NCBI GenBank assembly: GCA_012515235.1
Contig: JAAYYU010000256.1
Location: 1 to 46,476, forward strand
Length of the DNA stretch: 46,476 nt
Source of the DNA: Candidatus Anammoximicrobium sp.
Lineage (GTDB): Bacteria; Planctomycetota; Planctomycetia; Pirellulales; Pirellulaceae
Reading direction: 5' to 3'
A program made the translations under genes and the position numbers. Shown here piece by piece: positions 37,848-45,621 of the stretch. The stretch's first letter is position 1. The number at the start of each line of letters is the position of its first letter. The notes beneath the pieces are model-generated. The model was given only the letters and a program-made list of their open reading frames with translations, did no database searches and had not been told where the DNA came from.

Positions 37848-39191
37848 CTACGACGCCAGGTACTTTTCCGGGAACTTCCACGGGTCTCGATACACGGGGC
37901 GGGCGCGCCGAGCGGCCTCGTCATCGCCGACGATCTTCTCCGTCTTGGGGTCGAACTCGATCGAGCGGCCCAGTCGGTAGGCGATGTTGGCCAGGCCGAG
38001 GGCGGCGTCGAGCTTGTAGTGGTACGACACGTTGCAGCTGGGTTGCTGGCGGCTTCTCATCGAATCGAGCCACTCGCGCTCGTGGCCCGGCGAGGGCGGG
38101 ATCGAGGGCTCCGGCGGCGTCGTGTCCTGCAGCCGATCGCCTTCGGGAACGACCTTGTGCGTGCCGTAATCGGCGTACAGGGTCGCGTCCACGCCGTGGA
38201 AGTAGACGCCCAGCCGCCGCCGGATCGCATGGTTGGCTCCCTGCAGATCGAACCCGTAGCTGTTGACGAGTTGGAGCATCCAGGTCACGGTCAGCTTCGG
38301 GTACTGCCAAAGCACCTGCTGGGTGTCGTAGGCATCTCCGGCGTCGCGGGTCACGTAGCGGCCGCCGGAGGCGACGGTCTTGGGCGGGATGCCCAGTTCC
38401 AAGGCCCAGAACGGCAGGTCGATGATGTGCGGCGCCATGCCGGGCGTGTAGCCGCCGCTGTAGTCCATGAACGAGCAGTTCGTGTGGGCGTTGGCCACGA
38501 TCAAGGGATTGAACGGCCGCATCGGGCCCGGTCCCACCCACTGGTTCCAGTCCATGCCGGCGGGCGGGTCGCTGTTGGGCGGGTTGCCGATCCCCTCGAC
38601 GCCCTGATTGCCCGTCAGGAACGTGCGGACGACGGCGATCTGACCGAGTCGGCCCGAACGGACCCATTCGACGACGCGGCGATAATTCGCACCGGCGTGA
38701 ATCTGCGTGCCGACCTGCGTGATCACCTTGTGCTGCTCCGCCGCGCGGCGCACCGCCAGGGCCTCGTCCAGGTACATCGTCATCGGCTTCTGCACGTAGA
38801 AGTCCTTGCCCGCCTCGGCCGCTTCGATCGCGATCAGCGCGTGCCAGTGCGGCGGCGTGGCGATGATCACGCCGTCGACGTCTGGGTTCGCCAGCACTTC
38901 GCGGTAGTCGGCGTACGGCTTGCAAGTCTCCGGGAACGCGGCGGCAGTGGCTTCGCGGCGTTCCTGCCACACGTCGCAGGCCCCGACCACGGCCACGTCC
39001 GGGTGCCGGCAGTGGTTCAGATTGCCCCGGCCCATGCCGCCGCAGCCGATCAAGACGACGTTCAGCTTGTCGTTGGCTCCGGGTTCTCCCGCCCGCCCCA
39101 ACGCGGCGGCGGAAACGAAATAGGGAACGGCCATGCCGGACGCGGCCGCAGAACGAACCGGGCCGCGCGCAAGTCTGTCGGATTCCGCCAT
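37848..39191 (-). CDS. Gfo/Idh/MocA oxidoreductase (tandem copy 2) with decayed Tat motif
   Basis: A 447-aa protein, paralogue of the neighbouring gene. Motifs: LNVVLIGCGGMGRGN, VIIATPPHWHALIAIE, the catalytic VQKPMTMYLDEA, VGTQIHAGANYRRVVEWVR and DLPFWALELG. Where copy 1 has TRRQFVRT, this copy has LARGPVRS, so the twin-arginine pair is broken although the hydrophobic stretch and the following AALGRAG are kept. Either export uses another route or the protein is retained. GGAG lies upstream of ATG 39191. Copies 1 and 2 look like a local duplication. Confidence 0.88.
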   Translation of the reverse strand: MAESDRLARGPVRSAAASGMAVPYFVSAAALGRAGEPGANDKLNVVLIGCGGMGRGNLNHCRHPDVAVVGACDVWQERREATAAAFPETCKPYADYREVLANPDVDGVIIATPPHWHALIAIEAAEAGKDFYVQKPMTMYLDEALAVRRAAEQHKVITQVGTQIHAGANYRRVVEWVRSGRLGQIAVVRTFLTGNQGVEGIGNPPNSDPPAGMDWNQWVGPGPMRPFNPLIVANAHTNCSFMDYSGGYTPGMAPHIIDLPFWALELGIPPKTVASGGRYVTRDAGDAYDTQQVLWQYPKLTVTWMLQLVNSYGFDLQGANHAIRRRLGVYFHGVDATLYADYGTHKVVPEGDRLQDTTPPEPSIPPSPGHEREWLDSMRSRQQPSCNVSYHYKLDAALGLANIAYRLGRSIEFDPKTEKIVGDDEAARRARPVYRDPWKFPEKYLAS

Positions 39192-39337
39192 GAGAAAACT
39201 CCGTTGGGGTGAAAGGATCGTGATAAAGCCACCGGGGGCAAGCTCGCAAGCAGGGCCGGGGAACGACCGGCCAAGGAGTGGCCTCTGGCCGTCCTTCCCC
39301 TGCCTATCATTTCCCTGCCCCCGGTCCCTTGCCAACC

Positions 39338-40342
39338 TTACTTGTTGCGCGCCGCGTTGGCGGCCTGGGCCTTCTTAAAGACCTCTTCCATGCTGACCGG
39401 CTTGCCGCCCTGACGCTTGCTCTCGTCGGCGGCTTCCATGAAGGTGTAGATTTCCAGGGTTTCTTCCATGGAAACCGGCGGCTTGCCGGTCTTGAAGAAC
39501 TTGCAGATCTCGACCACCATCGGCTTGTAGCCTTCGTACTTGCCCGCCGTCACCGTGCCCTTGCTGCCGACCACTTCGGCGCCGTAGCCTTTGCGGGCCT
39601 CAAACGTCCCCGTGCGGCCGTCGGCCCAGACGCCGACCACTTTTTCCTGCGCTTCACGCGTCACGGTCTTGCAACCGGTGCCCATGACCGTGAACAGGAT
39701 CTCGCAGCCGTGGATTCCGTACCAGAACAGGTCGGGGTGATGCGGCTCGACGCTCATCGGCCCCCAGGCGATGACGCTCTTGATGTCGCCAACCGCAGGA
39801 TTGCCGGCCCGGAGCCCCAGCACCTCGGAGCCGAAACGGAGCGAGGAACTGGAGAAACAGGGCACGTTCTTTTCCTTGGCCAACCGGAAGATCTCGATGC
39901 AGTCGGCCAGCGAGCCGGCCAGCGGCTTGTCGATGAACAGCGGTTTGCCCGCCTCGATCACCGGCCGGGCCCACTCCAAGTGCGGCCTGCCGTCGACCTC
40001 TTCCAAAAACACCACGTCGACGTCTTGGAGCATCGCCGGAATCGTGTCGTAGATCTTGACGCCTTTCTTCCGCAACTCTTCCGTGTACTTCTCGCGGCGG
40101 TCCCAGCTGGACGGATTGTCGTCGATGCCGCCCGTAAAGCCGGCGACGATCTTGACGTCGGCCAGGTCGCCTTCCGCCTTGGGATCGTTCAGCAAGTTGG
40201 TGAACGCGGGCACGTGCGAGGTGGTCAGGCCGATGATCCCCGCCCGCAACGGCTTTTTCGCCTCCTCCGCTTGAGCCGACAGCACGGCCCCGGCCAGGAC
40301 GGTCACGCACAACACACACAACACAGACAGATGTCGACGCAT
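39338..40342 (-). CDS. Sec-exported Gfo/Idh/MocA-like oxidoreductase
   Basis: A 334-aa protein with a Sec signal peptide (HLSVLCVLCVTVLAGAVLSAQA). The Rossmann part is RAGIIGLTTSHVPAFTNLLN, which lacks the usual GxGxxG, then VVFLEEVDGRPHLEWARPVI and the catalytic LFIDKPLAGSLADCIEIF (Lys of DKP). A C-terminal GFO-like domain (PHHPDLFWYGIHGCEILFTV) follows. The altered nucleotide loop makes tight NAD binding uncertain. It is the upstream member of three same-strand Gfo/Idh genes (gaps 146 and 104 bp), suggesting one transcript and a related sugar pathway. Confidence 0.82.
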   Translation of the reverse strand: MRRHLSVLCVLCVTVLAGAVLSAQAEEAKKPLRAGIIGLTTSHVPAFTNLLNDPKAEGDLADVKIVAGFTGGIDDNPSSWDRREKYTEELRKKGVKIYDTIPAMLQDVDVVFLEEVDGRPHLEWARPVIEAGKPLFIDKPLAGSLADCIEIFRLAKEKNVPCFSSSSLRFGSEVLGLRAGNPAVGDIKSVIAWGPMSVEPHHPDLFWYGIHGCEILFTVMGTGCKTVTREAQEKVVGVWADGRTGTFEARKGYGAEVVGSKGTVTAGKYEGYKPMVVEICKFFKTGKPPVSMEETLEIYTFMEAADESKRQGGKPVSMEEVFKKAQAANAARNK

Positions 40343-40551
40343 GGCAGGCTTCTCCTTGTGAAACGTTCTCGTATCAAACCAACGCCCAGGATGTTACAGC
40401 GCCGGAGAGCGGCTGACAATGTAGGGACCGTCCTTGGATGCCTGCAGCTTGAGTCCGCGGATGCTTGCGAGCTAAGAGGGAGATAGGATGCGACGGCTGG
40501 CGGGAAGCCAGCGGGGAGTTTCTCGAACGCCGCCACGCGGGAGTTCGGAGC

Positions 40552-40671
40552 ATGGAAACGTATTTGGGGCAAAAAGACGCTTGGCGGGGCTTCCACGAGC
40601 CATTCCTGCCGGCGGCTCGACAGTCGCTCAGCCCGCAAGTCAGTCCGGCGTGCGTCGTCCAGCTGGACTAA
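40552..40671 (+). pseudogene. Truncated DUF4058-like N-terminal remnant
   Basis: A 39-codon fragment reads METYLGQKDAWRGFHEPFLP, then AARQSLSPQVSPACVVQLD and TAA. DUF4058 proteins begin with a pattern like GMxPYLExxxAWxxFH, then a VxPxYxVxLDExIYIHE-type stretch; here the gene stops at VVQLD, and the TAA abuts palindromic element C. The residues before METYL are out of frame with the usual FPG start (TTCGGAGCATG suggests a 1-bp loss). The family call is by recognition only. Confidence 0.45.
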
Positions 40672-40767
40672 GGGGTCAGGCTTACAGATTTCAATTTTCG
40701 CGGTCCCAGGACTTACCACTTGGAAAGCGATTGCCCCGCGAAAATCGAAATCTGTAAGCCTGACCCC
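40672..40767. repeat. Long palindromic element, copy C of the GGGGTCAGGC family
   Basis: The left arm opens ggggtcaggcttacagattt and continues caattttcgcgg; the right arm is its complement with one stem mismatch (cgatttt). The outer stem matches copies A and B, but the next part changed in both arms together (agattt here, agaatt in A and B), which keeps pairing. It begins directly after the TAA of the DUF4058-like remnant and ends one base before the TPR remnant. Confidence 0.92.
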
Positions 40768-40768
40768 A

Positions 40769-41228
40769 GACCGAGACAAGCTCGATGGAGAGGATCTCGC
40801 CAGGGCCTACAACCAACTGGCCATCGTGAACAAGTACGCCGGCAAGCCACAGGTGGCCGAACAGTGGTACGGCAAGGCGATCGCGGCGGGCCAAATGGAA
40901 CTGGGCCGGCACCCGCTACGAACTCCGCCGATTCGCCCCGCTGATCGCGCTGAGCGTCGCTGCCTTGGCCGAACGCGATCCCCGCGGACCACGGCACCAG
41001 ATGCGGGCCGAATACCAACGTCAGATGCGCGCGGCCGGGGGCGACTGGGGCCAACTAGCCGACGCCCTCGACCGCCTGCTGGCCAATCCCCAGATCTCCG
41101 AAGACGACCTCTGCGACGAATTGCCCTTCGTCAGCGCCACGATCCTGATGGCCATCCAAGCCGGCCTGCGCGATCCCGCCACGCTCGCCGACCTCCTGCC
41201 CTCGCCCGATGCAGCCGAAACGCCCTAG
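40769..41228 (+). pseudogene. Decayed TPR-protein C-terminus
   Basis: From 40769 one frame reads DRDKLDGEDLARAYNQLAIV, then NKYAGKPQVAEQWYGKAIAA, a TPR-like pair of helices. Near 40899-40908 the coding sense jumps to another frame, which reads AGTRYELRRFAPLIALSVAA, then LAERDPRGPRHQ and LADALDRLLANP and ends ATLADLLPSPDAAETP at 41228. Planctomycete TPR proteins often end with an AGTxYELRRFAPLI-type segment, so the middle of the gene is probably deleted. No intact start is present. The first 40769 bases touch palindrome C. Confidence 0.6.
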
Positions 41229-41256
41229 CATCCCCTCCGCCCGCCCCCTCCCTGCA

Positions 41257-41317
41257 AAATCCCGCCGCCCCGCCCGGCGGATTCCTCGCAAATCCCGCCG
41301 GCTCGCCCGGCGGATTA
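41257..41317. repeat. Two tandem 28-bp hairpin units between convergent genes
   Basis: Units at 41257-41284 and 41290-41317 (aaatcccgccgccccgcccg and aaatcccgccggctcgcccg, both followed by gcggatt) repeat at 33-bp spacing. Each folds as a ccgcc(g)...(c)ggcgg hairpin. The second unit overlaps the TAA of the GH16 gene (41315-41317). They may help end transcription of both convergent units, although there is no T-run. Confidence 0.75.
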
Positions 41318-44300
41318 CTCCGCCTCGACCTTTAGCGCGCCCAAGTTGTACGACCCCTGCATAAGGAGGACGATCTCGTGTTCGCCTGCGGCGAGCGGGA
41401 CCGACTTCAGCACCGCTTGGCTGGTGTGGCGCCAGTCGGGGAATTCGTGCGCGGGGGTCTGGAAATCGCCGACGGCCTGGCAGTCAACCATGAGTTTCGG
41501 GCCTGGCTGTTTCGGAGACGGGGTCCCGTAATCCAGCGTGAACGTGTAGTCTGCCGTCCGCTTGACGTGGACCGTGTACTTGAGCCATTCGCCGCCGGAG
41601 ACTCCGCCGATCACGGTTTCGCCTGCGTCCACGTCCTCGTTCACGCGGAATGTCTTGCTGGCGCCGTTGCCTGGCGTGCCGTCGGAATAGGCGAATCCCT
41701 GTCCGCCCTCATCGTAATGCGACAGCATGATCTCGCCCGGCAGTTGGATCGGCTGGCCGAGGTACGGCCCCGTCTTGCCGTTTTTGCGAAGCAGTTTGAC
41801 GACGTTTTCGGAGCGGCCGACGTTGCCCTGTTCGTCTTGTGCAAAGACACAGAACGCGTGCAATCCGCGGTCCCAATCCGGCCGGATTCCGGTGCGTCCC
41901 GGCTTGACGAAATTCGTGCCGTCGTAGTAATCCTGCGTGGTTCGGACGACAAAGTCATAGGGCGGCGCAGACCGGTAATCCAGCAGCGCGCCGCTGTCGA
42001 ACAAGTAAACCTGCTTGATCTTCGCCCCGGTTTTCGCGGACGGTTCGACCTGGGCCTGGAAATGCAGTTCTTCGCCCGGTTTGAGGATATAGGTGGATTC
42101 ATCGGGCTTTTTGGTCAGCCGGACAACCGGGTCGCAAGCGTGCGGGTATTCGTAAACGCGGACGTAATCGACGAAGAAACTCTCGGGGAATTTTCCCTTC
42201 GTCGGGTCGCCACCGGACTTGCCGCAGCAGCCGGAAAGAATGGCGTGCAGCGGAACGCAACCGGCGGCGTGGTTGAACGGGTCGAACGTCACCGAGTTGT
42301 ACGGGCTGTGGTTTGCTTCCGACTGGATCAGCTTGCCGTTCAGGTAATACGAGACTTCGAAGGGCGTCCACTTGCAGCCGATGACATACCAATCGTCGAC
42401 TTTGCCAGGCAGCTTGGAGCCGTAATTCCAGCTTCGCAACGTGCCACAGGCGAAGACGTGCAGATTGTGGTCGAGGATGCCGCGCGGCGGTTCGCCCGGA
42501 TTCTTCGGGCCCATGTAATAGTCTTCGTAGATGTCGATTTCCCAGCCGTCGAGGAACGGATTGGAAGGTCCGTGCGTACACAGCCAGAACGCGGACCACC
42601 AGCCGGATTGTTGGCGAAACTTGACCCGCGTCTCGAAGTAGCCGTGTCCGAAGACCTCGTTGGAATAGAGGCTGGCGCTCTTGGTCTTCGTCTTGTCCGG
42701 GGTCGCCCAGTTGCAGACGATTTCGAGTTGTCCGTCGTGGACTTTCGCATAGTCCTTTTCGCTCGTTGGGCTGAAGTACCATTTGCTGGTATCGACCCGG
42801 TCGCCATCGAATTCCTCGTCGAACACTTTCTTCCAGCCCACCTGGACCGGATCGAACTGCGGGACGAGATCGATTTGGAAGGGCGTCGCCGAGGTCTTCG
42901 ATTCCTGCACCGCGAGGCCGATGACCAGATTGTCGACGGTCACCTCGGCCCGCGTCTGTTCTGCAAGCAGGCGATAGCTGAACTCGACGGCTGGGGATGC
43001 AAGGCCTTTTCGCTTTCCGCTCGCGCTGGTCGTTCTGCTGTCGACGAGACTGTGAATCGACACGGTCCATTGGCCGGAGCCGTTGACGCCGAACACGAAG
43101 TCGGCCGGCAGGCAGTTCGAGGGCAGTTGGAGCGTTTCGAGCGGATTCTCGTTTTCGACGACCGAGAGCGTCAAGAAGGCCGAATCTTCGCGGCAGCGGA
43201 TCTGGCACGTCAGCTCGGAGGCGACGATCTCGAACGCGACGTTTCGTCGCTGGGACGGGTCCTGGCCGAAATTCTGGATACGAACTCCCGCGGCGGCAAA
43301 CACGTTGGCGTCCGACTTGTCGGGAAGCGGCGCAAGGTGGTTCGGGCAGGCGATGGCCAGTTTCGCATCGGTCTGGAAAACGCCCTGTCCAGTCACCGAG
43401 AGCAGTCCCGGTGTCGGGTTTCCCTGGATCAGCCGCGGGTTTCCGGAGCAGCGGACCGTCGGACCGTCGAAATTCTCCTCAAACGTGCGTTTGGAGAATT
43501 GCAGTCTGCGGACGGCGCCGCGCAGATCCAGCGGACCGGCGAGTTTCAGAACCGAGTCGGCTCTGTTCGTCACGATCCTGACCGCGATGACGTTCGTCCC
43601 CTGTTTGAGCCGGACGTTCTTGACGTGGCTGTCGATCTCGACAGGCGAGTCGGCATTGCCTGGCGCCGGGGCATCGAAGACTGGCTCGCCGTTCAGATAG
43701 TACTGCATCGCCCCACCGGCACCCGCGCCGACCGTCATGTCGCAATCGTATTTGGCTTCGATCGGAGCGAACGCCCAAACGCAGTGGCGAGGGCCGGGAC
43801 CGGCCAGGGACGCGAAATCCAGCGTGTTGGAGATGAGCGTGGCGGTCTGTGCTTTGGCTTCGCCCAGCGTTTCCGGAATCGACTGGAGTTGTTCCCGCGA
43901 CGGTTTCAGCGCCTTGTCGACGGGCACAAACATCGTCCAGGCTTTGGGAATGCGGGTATCGCCGACGATTCGAGGCGGCTGGATGTCCAGGGTCAGACTG
44001 CACAGCAGGATCTCCGCGCCCATCTTGCCGCCGATGGCGAGCGTGACAGCATGCGTTTCGCAGGTGTGTCCGTTGTCGATGGGAATCGTCAAGACGTGCG
44101 GTTGCCACGTGTCGGAGAGATTGAAGGGAGAACTGACGATGACCCCGTTCCATTCGCCTTTCTCGCCCCAGCGATAAAAGGTGACCCAGGCCAGCCCCTT
44201 TCCTTTGACGAGGAAGGAAACGCGGCCGACGGCACCGGAACGGGCGGGGAATCTCGCGCGGGTTTGGATGGCGCCGCCGTCGTCACCGAGGACGTTGGTG

Positions 44301-44509
44301 ATGCTCAACGCCGTGTTGCCCTCATAGGCGGCGGAGACGGTCTTGACGTCTGGGAACGGTTTGTAGCCGCCCCATTCGTGCATGACCCAGCCGTCGGGGA
44401 AGCCGCCGGGCGCTGTTGCTTGAAAGCGACCGTTGACGTCGATCGGCTCTGCCAACAGCACATCGCACAGCAAAACCATCAGCAACGGAAAGAGAATCGT
44501 GGTTTTCAT
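41315..44509 (-). CDS. Exported multidomain GH16 beta-glucanase-like protein with C-terminal CBM6
   Basis: A 1064-aa protein with signal peptide MKTTILFPLLMVLLCDVLLA. Residues about 20-565 are beta-rich with no recognised catalytic motif, perhaps two or more sugar-binding sandwiches (for example WTMFVPVDKALKPSREQLQ, then ERGPR-like blocks). The GH16 domain runs roughly 565-800: EEFDGDRVDTSKWYFSP, FGHGYFETRVKFRQQSGWWS and the catalytic GWEIDIYED (Glu657, Asp659, Glu662). A CBM6-like beta-sandwich (VNEDVDAGETVIGGVSGGEW, then YNLGALKVEAE) forms the C-terminus. GH16 enzymes cut beta-1,3/1,4-glucans, agars, carrageenans or porphyrans; the substrate is not readable here. The stop overlaps a hairpin repeat, and the ATG overlaps a possible small upstream frame. 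Confidence 0.9.
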   Translation of the reverse strand: MKTTILFPLLMVLLCDVLLAEPIDVNGRFQATAPGGFPDGWVMHEWGGYKPFPDVKTVSAAYEGNTALSITNVLGDDGGAIQTRARFPARSGAVGRVSFLVKGKGLAWVTFYRWGEKGEWNGVIVSSPFNLSDTWQPHVLTIPIDNGHTCETHAVTLAIGGKMGAEILLCSLTLDIQPPRIVGDTRIPKAWTMFVPVDKALKPSREQLQSIPETLGEAKAQTATLISNTLDFASLAGPGPRHCVWAFAPIEAKYDCDMTVGAGAGGAMQYYLNGEPVFDAPAPGNADSPVEIDSHVKNVRLKQGTNVIAVRIVTNRADSVLKLAGPLDLRGAVRRLQFSKRTFEENFDGPTVRCSGNPRLIQGNPTPGLLSVTGQGVFQTDAKLAIACPNHLAPLPDKSDANVFAAAGVRIQNFGQDPSQRRNVAFEIVASELTCQIRCREDSAFLTLSVVENENPLETLQLPSNCLPADFVFGVNGSGQWTVSIHSLVDSRTTSASGKRKGLASPAVEFSYRLLAEQTRAEVTVDNLVIGLAVQESKTSATPFQIDLVPQFDPVQVGWKKVFDEEFDGDRVDTSKWYFSPTSEKDYAKVHDGQLEIVCNWATPDKTKTKSASLYSNEVFGHGYFETRVKFRQQSGWWSAFWLCTHGPSNPFLDGWEIDIYEDYYMGPKNPGEPPRGILDHNLHVFACGTLRSWNYGSKLPGKVDDWYVIGCKWTPFEVSYYLNGKLIQSEANHSPYNSVTFDPFNHAAGCVPLHAILSGCCGKSGGDPTKGKFPESFFVDYVRVYEYPHACDPVVRLTKKPDESTYILKPGEELHFQAQVEPSAKTGAKIKQVYLFDSGALLDYRSAPPYDFVVRTTQDYYDGTNFVKPGRTGIRPDWDRGLHAFCVFAQDEQGNVGRSENVVKLLRKNGKTGPYLGQPIQLPGEIMLSHYDEGGQGFAYSDGTPGNGASKTFRVNEDVDAGETVIGGVSGGEWLKYTVHVKRTADYTFTLDYGTPSPKQPGPKLMVDCQAVGDFQTPAHEFPDWRHTSQAVLKSVPLAAGEHEIVLLMQGSYNLGALKVEAE

Positions 44510-44815
44510 GGAACGTAGTCTGAACTGAAAGGGGATCGTTTTTTCGGCCCGTCGACGCCCATCGCACTGAGTGTCCGGGGATCGTGGGGGTTCAGGAGGA
44601 GGAAGGGGCCGTTTGCCTCCGTCCAGAAAAGATTGGAGCCTTCTTGACCGCGCCCGTCAAGGACTTTGAACGCAGCTTCCTCCCGTTGGTCGAGTGCGGG
44701 CACGAGGAAGTGCTCTACCGGCCCCGCACGGGCCTGTTCGGCGGTTGTGAAGCGGAATCGCCTTCCTGACGGGCGTTGGAGCAAGCGGGCACGCACTGGC
44801 TGCCGGCAGCGGCAG
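44510..44815. other. Divergent gap with possible small frames
   Basis: 306 bp between the GH16 gene (minus) and an unrecognised plus-strand gene. A minus-strand frame ends at 44506 in an ATGA overlap with the GH16 start and reads QEGSNLFWTEANGPFLLLNP, then HDPRTLSAMGVDGPKK near its end. A plus-strand frame (ending 44769) reads KIGAFLTAPVKDFERSFLPL, then VECGHEEVLYRPRTGLFG. Either could be a remnant or a small gene; neither is recognised. Confidence 0.3.
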
Positions 44816-45556
44816 ATGAGTAACCGCGACCTGATCGAGATCCGGATTGACCTGCTGGCCGTCCCGCCTGACACCTGCTGGTCGAAGTTGGACGCGATTT
44901 CTCATCGGGCCAGCCATGAGCGTGCCGACCCCGATACGGAGTATGGCTACGCCTTGGTCGAAGCCCTCGCCCGCCACGGTGAAGCGGATCGGGCGATTTC
45001 CATCCTGGCCAAGAAAATCGCAGACGTTGATGACTACGGCGAGGGCTGGATGGAATTGTTCATGTTCAACCTCGCGGCGGAACTGCGGTTGGACCCTGCC
45101 GTTCCCCACATCGTCGCCAAGCTACGGGATGCTGAAAACAAAGCCGACCTGCTGTTCGAGGAAAGCGAGCGGGCCTTGGTGCAGATCGGCACGGATACGG
45201 CGGTTGAGGGCGCGGCGATCCTGTTCCCGCAGGAAGATTGGATTCGGCGTATGGTCGGCTGCTACGTCTTCCAGCGAGTCCACTCCGATCTGGCCGTCGC
45301 CAAAACTCTGGGAATTCTGCCGCACGAGGAAGAGCCGACAGTCAAAGCCTGTCTGGCACGCGCCGTCACGTCGCAATTCGCTGATGAAGCCATCGAACCG
45401 GTTCGTCAGGTAGTCCTCAGCGGAAGATACGACGAGAGCTTCACGGACTTGCGACTTGAGTTGCTCCTGGCCGCCAGCCTGATGGAGTTGGACTTGCCCG
45501 AAAAGGAACAATGGAAAGTTGACGTCGAGCGGGGGCGTGCTGAGCGAGAAAAGTAA
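44816..45556 (+). CDS. Helical repeat-like protein, function unknown
   Basis: A 246-aa, mostly alpha-helical, acidic protein with no family recognised. It reads like paired helices of a HEAT- or TPR-like solenoid (for example YGYALVEALARHGEADRAIS, then VPHIVAKLRDAENKADLL and ACLARAVTSQFADEAIEPV). No signal peptide or membrane segment is present, so it is probably cytosolic. ATG at 44816 is chosen because the residues before it are low-complexity shadow. It is convergent with the WD40 gene, with 65 bp between stops. Confidence 0.55.
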   Translation: MSNRDLIEIRIDLLAVPPDTCWSKLDAISHRASHERADPDTEYGYALVEALARHGEADRAISILAKKIADVDDYGEGWMELFMFNLAAELRLDPAVPHIVAKLRDAENKADLLFEESERALVQIGTDTAVEGAAILFPQEDWIRRMVGCYVFQRVHSDLAVAKTLGILPHEEEPTVKACLARAVTSQFADEAIEPVRQVVLSGRYDESFTDLRLELLLAASLMELDLPEKEQWKVDVERGRAEREK

Positions 45557-45621
45557 TTTCGCTTCCACGCGGAACCGTGGCCTGACGAAGAGGGCTCTGC
45601 CCCGGCCGCCGATGCTCCCGC

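Noticed and set aside
41378..44518. 1046-codon plus-strand frame
   Set aside because: It is antisense to the GH16 gene, where the EIDIYE catalytic motif lies on the minus strand.
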